A stretch of DNA of 15,624 nucleotides. Origin: an uncultured Curtobacterium sp. (lineage in GTDB: Bacteria; Actinomycetota; Actinomycetes; Actinomycetales; Microbacteriaceae). The notes beneath the pieces were generated by a model. The model saw only the letters and a program-made list of their open reading frames with translations. It ran no database searches and was not told the DNA's origin. The stretch lies in contig CAJYIG010000361.1 in the NCBI GenBank assembly GCA_913774725.1, positions 1-15,624 of the forward strand. Direction: 5' to 3'. Shown here piece by piece: positions 6,714 through 13,879 of the stretch. How positions within the stretch are numbered: position 1 is the stretch's first letter; each line of letters begins with the position of its first letter. The position numbers and the translations under genes are program-made.

Positions 6714-8240
6714 GTGTCTGCACACACCCCACCTGCCCGTCTCCGTGACGCGTGGATCGCCCTGTCCGGGCTCTCCGCCGTGTTCCTGTTCGAGATGCTC
6801 GACAACTCGGTCCTCACCGTCGCCCTGCCGACGATCGGCCGTGACCTGGCGGCCTCCACCGCCTCGCTGCAGTGGGTCTCGAGCGCGTACTCGGTCGCGT
6901 TCGGCGGCCTGATGCTCCTGTTCGGAGCGGTCGCCGACCGGTTCGGCCGCCGTCGCACCATGCTCGTCGGGCTGACGCTGCTCGCGGTGGCGAGCGCCGC
7001 GACCGTCCTCGTGACCAGCGTGGAGCAGCTCGTCGTCGTCCGGGCCCTGATGGGACTCGCCGCCGCGATGACCACCCCTGGTTCGATGGCGCTGACCTTC
7101 CGGCTCTTCTCCGGCGACGAGCTGCGCGTCCGGGCACTGACGGTGGTCTCGACCGCCGGGCTCGTCGGGCTCGCGGTCGGTCCGACGATCGGGGGCTTCG
7201 TCCTCGCCGTGGCGCCGTGGCAGGTGCTCCTGGTCGCGAACGTGCCGATCGCCCTCGTCGCACTCGTCGGCATCCGGTCCGGCGTCGGTGCGGACCAGCC
7301 GGAGGACCTGCACCGGCACCCGCTCGACCTCGTCGGCGCGGTGCTCGGGACGGCCGCGGTCGTGGGTGTCCTGGTGACCCCGACGCTCGCCGTGTCCACG
7401 GGTGGCTGGCCGGCATGGGCCACTGCGATCGCCACCGTCGTCGCCGTCGTCGGCTTCGTCGTGCGGGAGCGCTCCGCCCGGCACCCGCTGCTCGACCTCG
7501 CCCTGGTGGCCCGGCCCCTCGTCGCGAGCGGCCTGGCGTACAAGGCCGCGGCTGGCCTCGCGACCGCCGGCCTGTCGTACGCGGTGACCCTGCAGCTGCA
7601 GGCCGCGTGGGGCTGGCCGCCCGCCCTCGCCGCGATCGGGACCCTGCCCCAGGTCGTGGTGCTGCTGGTGAGCGGCCGGTTCGTCGGACCGTTCGTCCGT
7701 CGGGTCGGGCTCGAGCGGGCCGCGTGGACGAGCGCCACGGCGGTCGTCGTCGGGCTCGCCGTGTTCACCCTGCTCGGTCGTACCGGGTACCCGGCCGTCG
7801 CGGTCGCCCTCGTGCTCGTCGCGGCCGGGATGCGTGTCGTCGGAGCGGTCGCCGGGGCCAGCGTCCTGTCCGGGCTGCCGACCGACCGCACCTCGGTCGG
7901 AGCGGCGCTCGTCGACACCGCGAGCGAGCTCGCCACCGCGGTCGGGATCGCGGCGACCGGCACGGTGCTCGCGGCGTTCGTCCCGGGCAGCATCACCGTC
8001 GCCCCGACCACGGCCGTGCACGCTGCCGCCGTCGTCGGTGCGCTGCAGGTCGCCGGGGCCGTGATCACCGTGGTCGCGGCGCTGCTCGTCACCGTCGGGG
8101 TGCTCCGCGCGCGACGCGGCGTCGGCACACCGGAACCGACGCCGGCCCCGACCCCGACCCCGACCCCGGCGATGCCGTCCACGTCCCCGTCCCCTTCCTC
8201 GACCGCTTCCGTCCACGACCAGGAGTCCTCCCGTGCCTGA
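6714..8240 (+). CDS. MFS transporter, DHA2 (14-helix) drug exporter type
   Basis: A 508-aa inner-membrane proton-coupled exporter of the major facilitator superfamily. About 14 hydrophobic segments can be counted, as in the DHA2 (EmrB/QacA) branch. Visible signatures are the helix-1 motif LDNSVLTVALPTIGRDL (about 29-45), motif A GAVADRFGRRR (71-81) and motif C GLAVGPTIGG on helix 5. The C-terminus is an unusual 42-residue Pro/Thr/Ser tail (467-508), with a CCGACC codon-pair repeat at about 8148-8167. The last 8 nt overlap the following hydrolase gene, so the two are co-expressed. Transported compounds are not predictable. Confidence 0.9.
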   Translation: MSAHTPPARLRDAWIALSGLSAVFLFEMLDNSVLTVALPTIGRDLAASTASLQWVSSAYSVAFGGLMLLFGAVADRFGRRRTMLVGLTLLAVASAATVLVTSVEQLVVVRALMGLAAAMTTPGSMALTFRLFSGDELRVRALTVVSTAGLVGLAVGPTIGGFVLAVAPWQVLLVANVPIALVALVGIRSGVGADQPEDLHRHPLDLVGAVLGTAAVVGVLVTPTLAVSTGGWPAWATAIATVVAVVGFVVRERSARHPLLDLALVARPLVASGLAYKAAAGLATAGLSYAVTLQLQAAWGWPPALAAIGTLPQVVVLLVSGRFVGPFVRRVGLERAAWTSATAVVVGLAVFTLLGRTGYPAVAVALVLVAAGMRVVGAVAGASVLSGLPTDRTSVGAALVDTASELATAVGIAATGTVLAAFVPGSITVAPTTAVHAAAVVGALQVAGAVITVVAALLVTVGVLRARRGVGTPEPTPAPTPTPTPAMPSTSPSPSSTASVHDQESSRA

Positions 8241-9231
8241 GACCACCACGCCCCGCCCGCCCCTCGACCCCGAGCTCGCCGTCTTCCTGACCGCGCTCGA
8301 GGCCCGTGGCCCGTTCACCATCGACGCCGCGGCCCTGCCCCGGATGCGCGCACTCGACGTCAGCGAGCAGGAGCTCGACGACCGACTGCGCTCCCGCGGC
8401 CTGGAGCGGCGGAGCATCACCGTCCCCGGCCACGGCGGCGACCCGATCGACCTCGCGGTCATCCAGCGCACCGGCCGGACCGGTCCGACCACGGGCGTCT
8501 ACACGATCCACGGCGGCGGCATGGTGATGGGGCACCACCTCGGCAACCTCGACTCGTACGACGACTGGCTGCTCGACCACGACGTCGTGCTCGTCAGCGT
8601 GGACTACCGCCTCGCCCCGGAGCACCCTGACCCGACCCCCGTCGAGGACTGCTACGCCGGACTCGTCTGGGTCGCGGAGCACGCCGACGAGCTCGGCATC
8701 GACCCGGCGCGCATCGTCGTCGCGGGACAGAGCGCGGGCGGGGGCCTGGCCGCGGGGACGGTCCTGCTGGCCCGGGACCGCCGCGGCCCCGAGGTCCTCG
8801 CCCAGGTCCTGGTCTCCCCGATGCTCGACGACCGCGACGCGACCGTGTCGACGCGGCAGATCGACGGCGTCGGGGTCGCCGACCGGCAGGCGATGCACTT
8901 CAGCTGGGGCGCCTACCTCGGCGAGCGCCGTGGCACCGACGACGTCTCCCCGTACGCGGCACCCGCACGCGCCGAGGACCTCTCCGGGCTCCCCCGCACC
9001 TACCTCGACTGCGGCAGCACCGAGGTGTTCCGCGACGAGACGGTGGCCTTCGCGAGCGACCTGTGGGCGGCCGGGGTCGACGCCGAACTGCACGTCTGGC
9101 CCGGAGCGTTCCACGGCTTCACGAGCATGGTGCCGGGAGCGGCGGTCTCCCGGTCGGCGGTCGCGGCCCTCGCCGACTGGACGACCCGGCTGCTCGGCGA
9201 GCCCGACCCGGTCCGGACACCAGCCGCCTGA
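8233..9231 (+). CDS. Alpha/beta hydrolase, hormone-sensitive-lipase family esterase
   Basis: A 332-aa cytoplasmic esterase of the HSL (alpha/beta hydrolase fold-3) family, which cleaves short-chain acyl esters. The oxyanion motif HGGG is at 93-96, the nucleophile elbow GQSAGG at 165-170 (Ser167), and the base His294 in GAFHGF. The acid position in CGSTEVFRDE holds Glu264 where many members have Asp; this variant occurs in related sequences. GTG 8233 has AGGAG (8221-8225) 7 nt upstream and overlaps the MFS stop by 8 nt (GTGCCTGA). Linkage suggests that it and the exporter act on the same compound, for example acylated toxin or antibiotic handling, but that is inference. Confidence 0.88.
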   Translation: MPETTTPRPPLDPELAVFLTALEARGPFTIDAAALPRMRALDVSEQELDDRLRSRGLERRSITVPGHGGDPIDLAVIQRTGRTGPTTGVYTIHGGGMVMGHHLGNLDSYDDWLLDHDVVLVSVDYRLAPEHPDPTPVEDCYAGLVWVAEHADELGIDPARIVVAGQSAGGGLAAGTVLLARDRRGPEVLAQVLVSPMLDDRDATVSTRQIDGVGVADRQAMHFSWGAYLGERRGTDDVSPYAAPARAEDLSGLPRTYLDCGSTEVFRDETVAFASDLWAAGVDAELHVWPGAFHGFTSMVPGAAVSRSAVAALADWTTRLLGEPDPVRTPAA

Positions 9232-9322
9232 CAGCGGGCAGCGGGCACCGGGGGCGGGCGACGACGAGGATGGGTTCCACCGCCACGACGGCGGCGGCAC
9301 CGGCACGTCCCCGCCCTCCCCC

Positions 9323-9329
9323 GGAAGGA
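9323..9329 (+). promoter_or_regulatory. Ribosome binding site deciding the GH20 start
   Basis: GGAAGGA lies 9 nt before ATG 9339. The open frame extends upstream to 9063 inside the previous gene, but that part encodes Arg/Pro/Gly-rich shadow sequence, so 9339 is the start. Confidence 0.75.
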
Positions 9330-9338
9330 CCGCTCCGC

Positions 9339-11042
9339 ATGCTCATCCCCCGCCCCCGCTCCCGCACCGACGGCACCGGCTCGTTCACCCTCGACGAGCG
9401 GACCCGCGTCACCGCCGACCCCGCGGCCGAGCCGGTCGCGCAGTACCTCCAGCAGGTGCTCCGCGCATCGACCCGACTCCCGCTGCTCGGCGCCGCCGGC
9501 GCGACCGACGTCCCGGCGATCGCACTGCGGATCGCGTCCGACCCGGACGACCTGCCGGCGGGCCCGGGCGGTGACCGGTCCGAGGCCTTCCGCCTCGAGG
9601 TCACCGCCGCCGGCGTCGTCGTCACGGGTGGTGGCCCGGCCGGCGTGTTCTACGGCGTCCAGGCCCTGCTCCAGCTCCTGCCCGCCGACGTGTACCGGCG
9701 CGGTCGGGTGCGCACCGACGGGTGGACGCTCCCGGTCACGGTCGTCGAGGACGCCCCGGCCTTCGCCTGGCGCGGCGTCATGCTCGACGTCGCGCGGCAC
9801 TTCCGCACGAAGGCCGAGGTCCTCCGGCTCGTCGACCAGCTCGCGGCGCACCGGATCAACCGCCTGCACTTCCACCTCACCGAGGACCAGGGCTGGCGGA
9901 TCGAGATCACGAAGTACCCGCGGCTCACCGAGGTCGGGTCGTGGCGCACCGAGTCGCAGGTCGGAGCGCACGTCCCGGACGACGACGGCACGCTCCGGGT
10001 GGCGGGGAAGGACGGTCGCCCGCACGGCGGTTCCTACACGCAGGACGACGTCCGCGAGATCGTCGCCTACGCGGCCGACCGGTTCGTCACCGTCGTACCG
10101 GAGATCGAGACGCCCGGGCACGTCCGCGCCGCCCTGGCCGCGTACCCGGAACTCGGCGTGCACCCGGACCGGCAGCTCGACGTCTGGACCGAGTGGGGCA
10201 TCGCGCACGACGTCCTGAACGCCGAGGAGCGCACGGTGCAGTTCTTCCGCGACGTCCTCGACGAGGTGATCGCCCTCTTCCCCTCGGAGTACGTCGGGAT
10301 CGGCGGCGACGAGTGCCCGAAGGACCAGTGGGAGGACGACCCCCGCACCCAGGAGCGCATCCGCGAGCTCGGACTCGAGGACGAGGAACAGCTGCAGGCC
10401 TGGATCGTCGGGCAGCTCGCGGCCCACGTCGAGTCGCACGGCCGGCGCGCGTTCGGGTGGGACGAGATCCTCGAGGGCGGCACGCTCTCCCCGTCGGCGA
10501 CCGTCGTCTCGTGGCGCGGACTGCAGGGTGCGATCACCGCAGCCCGACGCGGACACGACGTCATCTCGACGCCCGACGACCAGGTCTACCTCGACTACCG
10601 GCAGAGCGACCTGCCGAACGAGCCGATCCCGGTGTCGATCGTGCTCACCGTCGACGACGTGTACGCGTTCGACCCGGTGCCCGCGGAACTCACCGAGGCG
10701 GAACGAGCGCACGTCATCGGCGGACAGGCGAACATGTGGACCGAGCACGTCGACTCCGTCCGGCGACTCGACTACCAGCTGTTCCCCCGCGTGGTCGCGC
10801 TGTCCGAGGCCCTGTGGTCGGCCGACGTCACCGGACCCCGTGACGTCGACGACTTCCGGCAGCGGCTCGAGCACCACCTCGCCCGGCTCGACGCGCTCGG
10901 TGTCGAGTACCGGCACGGGTCGGGCCCGCGCCCGTGGGAGGAGCGGCCCGGCGTGCCCGGTCGCCCCCAGACGCGCGCTGAGCGCGCCGCGTACATCGAC
11001 GCGGTCACCGCGAACATCGCGGACGGCGGTCCGACGCCGTAG
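9339..11042 (+). CDS. Beta-N-acetylhexosaminidase, glycoside hydrolase family 20
   Basis: A 567-aa GH20 enzyme that removes terminal N-acetylglucosamine or N-acetylgalactosamine by substrate-assisted catalysis. The N-terminal GH20b-like alpha/beta domain spans about 1-140; the TIM barrel starts at FAWRGVMLDVARHF (142-155) and has LHFHLTEDQGWR (176-187), PEIETPGH (254-261) and the catalytic Asp324-Glu325 pair in GIGGDECPK. Length is standard. No signal peptide is visible, so it probably acts inside the cell on imported oligosaccharides. It follows the esterase gene by 107 nt on the same strand and may be co-transcribed or have its own promoter. Two tandem hairpins follow. Confidence 0.95.
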   Translation: MLIPRPRSRTDGTGSFTLDERTRVTADPAAEPVAQYLQQVLRASTRLPLLGAAGATDVPAIALRIASDPDDLPAGPGGDRSEAFRLEVTAAGVVVTGGGPAGVFYGVQALLQLLPADVYRRGRVRTDGWTLPVTVVEDAPAFAWRGVMLDVARHFRTKAEVLRLVDQLAAHRINRLHFHLTEDQGWRIEITKYPRLTEVGSWRTESQVGAHVPDDDGTLRVAGKDGRPHGGSYTQDDVREIVAYAADRFVTVVPEIETPGHVRAALAAYPELGVHPDRQLDVWTEWGIAHDVLNAEERTVQFFRDVLDEVIALFPSEYVGIGGDECPKDQWEDDPRTQERIRELGLEDEEQLQAWIVGQLAAHVESHGRRAFGWDEILEGGTLSPSATVVSWRGLQGAITAARRGHDVISTPDDQVYLDYRQSDLPNEPIPVSIVLTVDDVYAFDPVPAELTEAERAHVIGGQANMWTEHVDSVRRLDYQLFPRVVALSEALWSADVTGPRDVDDFRQRLEHHLARLDALGVEYRHGSGPRPWEERPGVPGRPQTRAERAAYIDAVTANIADGGPTP

Positions 11043-11056
11043 CCGCGACCGGACGG

Positions 11057-11100
11057 CGGACGGGAGGCCCGTGGCGCGCCCGCACCGCGCCTCCTGTCCG
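11057..11100. terminator. Hairpin terminator, copy 2 of the repeated element
   Basis: CGGACGGGAGGC (11057-11068) pairs with GCCTCCTGTCCG (11089-11100), the one difference being a G-U wobble in RNA. It starts 14 nt after the GH20 stop. The right half matches copies 1 and 3 at 18 of 20 positions, and the left half shares GACGGGAGGCCCGTGGCG exactly with copy 3. Confidence 0.8.
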
Positions 11101-11111
11101 GCCACGGCCGT

Positions 11112-11154
11112 GACGGGAGGCCCGTGGCGGCCCCGGCACCGCGCCTCCCGTCCG
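11112..11154. terminator. Hairpin terminator, copy 3 of the repeated element
   Basis: GACGGGAGGC (11112-11121) and GCCTCCCGTC (11143-11152) form the stem, in tandem with copy 2 only 11 nt away. It lies between the convergent GH20 and TetR genes and may serve both. The block GGCACCGCGCCTCCCGTCCG (11135-11154) is identical to one in copy 1, over 6 kb away. Confidence 0.8.
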
Positions 11155-11198
11155 ACCCGTGTCCGGCCCGGTCCGTGGTCGCGTCGCCGGGCCGGGCG

Positions 11199-11816
11199 TC
11201 AGTCGTCCGCTGCGGGGATGATCGACTCGAGCAGGCGGAGCACCCGCTCGCCGTCGACCGCGTCGGGGTCGAGCAGCCACTGCACCTGGAGTCCGTCGGA
11301 CGCGGCGATGCCGAGACTCGCCAGGTCGACGGGATCGAGGTCCGCACGGATCCGACCGGCCGCCTGGTCCGCGGCGATGAGCTCGGCGAGGTCGGCGCGG
11401 AGTCGGCTGAACCGCTCGCGCATGAAGTCGCGGGTGGCCGGGTGGCCCTCCTGCACCGCGTCGGCGGCGAGGGTCGTGTAGAGCTGCACGAGCCCGGGGA
11501 CCTCGCGGTTCCGCGAGGCGCTCTCCCGCATGTCACCGATCGCCGACCGCATGCGGTCCGGGGCGTCCTGCTCGCGGACCTCGTGCTCGCGGTAGACGGC
11601 GAGCAGCAGTTCGTCACGGCTCGGGAAGTAGTGCCGCAGTGCCGCGTGGGTGATCCCGAGCGCGTCGGCGACCGACCGCAACGAGGACGCGTCGACGCCC
11701 TGCGCGGCGACCATGCGGATCATCTCGTCGAGGATCTGTGCACGGCGCTCGGTGCCCTTGCGGTACCCACCGCGTCGGGGCGGGATCGCGCCGTCGTCGT
11801 CGACCTCGTGCGTCAT
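11199..11816 (-). CDS. TetR/AcrR family transcriptional regulator
   Basis: A 205-aa one-component repressor. The N-terminal DNA-binding domain has its helix-turn-helix at about 45-64 (SLRSVADALGITHAALRHYF), followed by an all-helical ligand and dimer domain. A basic N-terminal arm (PPRRGGYRKGTERR) precedes the first helix. ATG 11816 is the first start after an in-frame TAA four codons upstream. No Shine-Dalgarno is present; a TAAGTT element just upstream suggests a leaderless transcript. It lies 66 nt downstream of the MarR gene on the same strand. The ligand and targets are unknown. Confidence 0.92.
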   Translation of the reverse strand: MTHEVDDDGAIPPRRGGYRKGTERRAQILDEMIRMVAAQGVDASSLRSVADALGITHAALRHYFPSRDELLLAVYREHEVREQDAPDRMRSAIGDMRESASRNREVPGLVQLYTTLAADAVQEGHPATRDFMRERFSRLRADLAELIAADQAAGRIRADLDPVDLASLGIAASDGLQVQWLLDPDAVDGERVLRLLESIIPAADD

Positions 11817-11822
11817 CCCACC

Positions 11823-11841
11823 AACTTACCGCTGGAAGGTT
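11823..11841 (-). promoter_or_regulatory. Candidate tetR promoter and autoregulatory operator
   Basis: On the minus strand TAAGTT (11828 to 11823) could be a -10 element; transcription would then begin at about the A of ATG (11816), giving a leaderless mRNA, in keeping with the absent ribosome binding site. The same DNA forms an imperfect inverted repeat: AACTTACC (11823-11830), GCT, GGAAGGTT (11834-11841), with 6 of 8 positions paired, as TetR operators often do. No good -35 was found. Confidence 0.4.
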
Positions 11842-11882
11842 TTCGCGCCACCCCGTCGTGGCCGAGGTCGCCGCGGTCGCGG

Positions 11883-12440
11883 TCAGGAGTCGTTCGGCTC
11901 CGCGGCACCGTCGGGGTCGACCGTGTACTCGTCGACCGGCGCCGGCGTGCCGTCGGCGAGCGCGTCGGTGATCTGGGACAGGCAGCGTGCGAGCACCTCG
12001 TTGTCCTCGCTCGACAGGTGGTCCATGACCCCCACCACGGCCTCGTGGAACCGGGCGTATGACGAGTCGATCTTCTCGGCGGCCTGCACCGTGGGCTCGA
12101 GCACCTGGGCCCGACGGTCGGTGGGGTGCGGCACGCGGACGATGTCGCCCTTCGCCACGAGCCCGTCGACGATCTTCGTGACCGACGCGTTCGAGACGTT
12201 GAGCATGACGGCGAGGTCCTTCGGCCCCATCGCCCGTCCGTCCCGGTGCGCCTGCAGCATGTACCGCGCCGTCAGGAACTCGTTCTTCGTCAGCCCGCTC
12301 TCGGCGCGTGCCTGTTCGAGCTGCTGCTCCTCGGCGTGCTGCAGCTTCAGGAGCGCGTCGACGGCGACCTTCGCGGCCCTGGACCGCGGCTCCCTGGCGT
12401 AGAGGTGGACGTGCTCGCGGCGGACGACGGTCAGGGGCAT
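11883..12440 (-). CDS. MarR family transcriptional regulator
   Basis: A 185-aa winged-helix regulator. The recognition region is SNASVTKIVDGLVAKGDIVRV (about 82-102), followed by the wing with the family's D-x-R signature (HPTDRRAQ), flanked by N- and C-terminal helices for dimerisation. MarR proteins usually repress their own operon and neighbouring genes and release DNA on binding phenolic or other small ligands or on oxidation. ATG 12440 has only a weak AGAGAG upstream. The gene lies between a 60-aa ORF (47 nt upstream) and tetR (66 nt downstream), all on the minus strand. Aldo/keto reductase, divergent from the unit, is a plausible target. Confidence 0.92.
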   Translation of the reverse strand: MPLTVVRREHVHLYAREPRSRAAKVAVDALLKLQHAEEQQLEQARAESGLTKNEFLTARYMLQAHRDGRAMGPKDLAVMLNVSNASVTKIVDGLVAKGDIVRVPHPTDRRAQVLEPTVQAAEKIDSSYARFHEAVVGVMDHLSSEDNEVLARCLSQITDALADGTPAPVDEYTVDPDGAAEPNDS

Positions 12441-12487
12441 CGGCGGATGGTGTCTCTCTGTCGGGCGGATCCGGTCGGAGCGGGTGG

Positions 12488-12670
12488 CTACGCGGTGGGC
12501 GCCGTGAAGAAGTCAGCGTACGACGGCTCGCTGCGCGATGACAGGAGCGAGGGGTCCTGGACGCGGCGGGACACGTAGGCGTCGATGACGGCGGGGTCGG
12601 TGAGCCCGACCCGCGTGTGGGTCGCGGAGAGCCGTGACGACCGCGGCATCCCGGAGTACGTGCTGTGCAT
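12488..12670 (-). CDS. Small hypothetical protein, 60 aa
   Basis: The family is not recognised. Its 60 residues are hydrophilic, Ser/Arg-rich, with no membrane segment, and end in PSYADFFTAPTA. Third codon positions are G or C in all but three codons, which matches real genes here and argues against a chance frame. AGGAAGG (minus strand, 12688 to 12682) lies 11 nt before the ATG. It is the first gene after the proposed promoter with the 13-bp palindrome and is probably transcribed with marR and tetR. It could be a small regulatory or stress protein; nothing in it fixes a function. Confidence 0.6.
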   Translation of the reverse strand: MHSTYSGMPRSSRLSATHTRVGLTDPAVIDAYVSRRVQDPSLLSSRSEPSYADFFTAPTA

Positions 12671-12718
12671 GGGTGGTCCCGCCTTCCTGCGTCGTTGCCG
12701 TCCTGGTCGGACGAGGAG

Positions 12719-12748
12719 ACTGTTTCACGACGTGAACGATCAGTGCAA
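12719..12748 (-). promoter_or_regulatory. Proposed promoter of the 60-aa/marR/tetR operon
   Basis: On the minus strand TTGCAC (12748 to 12743) and AACAGT (12724 to 12719) are spaced 18 nt apart. Transcription would start near 12712, about 40 nt before the 60-aa ORF. The spacer carries a perfect palindrome, typical of a repressed promoter. Confidence 0.45.
12724..12736. promoter_or_regulatory. Perfect palindrome, candidate operator
   Basis: TTCACGACGTGAA is a 13-bp perfect palindrome around a central A, lying within the proposed promoter spacer. A dimeric repressor such as the MarR or TetR protein encoded downstream could bind it; this is inferred from symmetry and position. A second, spaced repeat CGAACC/GGTTCG (12749-12754/12770-12775) lies beside it on the side of the aldo/keto reductase. 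Confidence 0.5.
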
Positions 12749-12811
12749 CGAACCTTTCGCGTTCTGTACGGTTCGCGCGGCACCCGACCGGACGGGGCCA
12801 GGATGGACGGC

Positions 12812-13855
12812 ATGGCCTACACCGCCGCGGACGACCGCTACGACTCCATGCCCTACCGCCGGACCGGCCGATCCGGCCTCGACCTGCCACTGCTCTCGCT
12901 GGGCTACTGGCACAACTTCGGCGACGACAAGCCGTTCGAGACGCAGCGGGCGATCAGTCGCCGGGCGTTCGACCTCGGCATCACGCACCACGACCTCGCC
13001 AACAACTACGGCCCGCCCTACGGCGCCGCCGAGGTGAACTTCGGCCGGCTGATGCGCGAGGACTTCCGCCCGTACCGCGACGAGATGGTGATCTCGACGA
13101 AGGCCGGGTGGGACATGTGGCCCGGGCCGTACGGGCAGGGCGGCGGCTCGCGCAAGTACGTCCTCGCCTCGCTCGACCAGTCGCTCGAGCGGATGGGCCT
13201 GGACTACGTCGACGTCTTCTACTCGCACCGCCTCGACGCCTCGACGCCGCTCGAGGAGACGATGGGCGCGCTCCACACCGCCGTGCAGCAGGGCAAGGCG
13301 CTCTACGTCGGGATCTCGTCCTACGACGCCGAGCGCTCCCGGCAGGCCGTCGAGATCCTGCGCGACCTCGGCACGCCGCTCCTGATCCACCAGCCGTCGT
13401 ACTCGATGCTCAACCGCTGGATCGAGGACGAGGGGCTCCTCGACGCGGCCGGTGAACTGGGCTTCGGCGTGATCGGCTTCACCGCGCTCGCACAGGGGCT
13501 GCTCACCGGGCGGTACCTCGACGGCGTGCCGGAGGACTCGCGCGCTGCCGCGGGAAAGTCCCTCGACGCCGGCAGCCTGACGGACGAGGTCGTCGGCCAC
13601 CTGCGGGCGTTGGACGACATCGCCTCCGAGCGCGGCCAGAGCCTCGCGCAGCTCGCGCTCGCGTGGGCGCTGCGCGACGAGCGGGTGACCTCGCTCGTCA
13701 TCGGGGCGTCGCGCGTGGAGCAGCTCGAACAGAACGTCGCGGCGCTCGGCAACCTGTCCTTCACGGACGACGAGCTGCGTCGCATCGACGAGCACTCGGT
13801 CGGGGTGCTCGACGTCGACCTGTGGTCAGGCGCCCGTTCCGGTCAGGTGAGCTGA
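12812..13855 (+). CDS. gpr: Aldo/keto reductase, YghZ/Gpr type (L-glyceraldehyde 3-phosphate reductase-like)
   Basis: A 347-aa NADPH-dependent reductase with a TIM-barrel fold, almost the length of E. coli YghZ/Gpr (346 aa), which reduces L-glyceraldehyde 3-phosphate and related aldehydes. The N-terminus DRYDSMPYRRTGRSGLDLPLL is typical of this subfamily. The catalytic tetrad is Asp61, Tyr66, Lys97 and His129; the cofactor end VIGASRVEQLEQNV is near 307-320. I chose ATG 12812, with AGGA at 12800-12803; ATG 12803 is also possible, adding three residues, while the frame upstream of it is not protein-like. It is divergent from the marR/tetR unit and could be its target in aldehyde or redox stress. 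Physiological substrate here is inferred from the family. Confidence 0.92.
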   Translation: MAYTAADDRYDSMPYRRTGRSGLDLPLLSLGYWHNFGDDKPFETQRAISRRAFDLGITHHDLANNYGPPYGAAEVNFGRLMREDFRPYRDEMVISTKAGWDMWPGPYGQGGGSRKYVLASLDQSLERMGLDYVDVFYSHRLDASTPLEETMGALHTAVQQGKALYVGISSYDAERSRQAVEILRDLGTPLLIHQPSYSMLNRWIEDEGLLDAAGELGFGVIGFTALAQGLLTGRYLDGVPEDSRAAAGKSLDAGSLTDEVVGHLRALDDIASERGQSLAQLALAWALRDERVTSLVIGASRVEQLEQNVAALGNLSFTDDELRRIDEHSVGVLDVDLWSGARSGQVS

Positions 13856-13879
13856 TCCCCCGACCGCTCGACTCGGCGG

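Noticed and set aside
6568..6732. 55-residue N-terminal extension of the SDR
   Set aside because: The SDR fold begins right after the ATG at 6567; the extension lies in the divergent promoter region and leader of the MFS gene.
6675..8492. Long open frames (605 and 495 codons) on the minus strand opposite the MFS gene
   Set aside because: They mirror the MFS gene, are low-complexity Arg/Gly/Asp or Ala/Thr/Arg-rich, and have no domain; long antisense frames are expected at this GC content.
9000..11105. 701-codon minus-strand frame opposite the GH20 gene
   Set aside because: Composition is Arg/Val/Asp/Gly-rich shadow of a clearly recognised GH20 enzyme on the plus strand.
4945..11154. CRISPR array or insertion sequence ends for the repeated hairpins
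   Set aside because: There are no regularly spaced units, no spacers, no transposase and no target duplications; the copies sit at gene ends like terminators.
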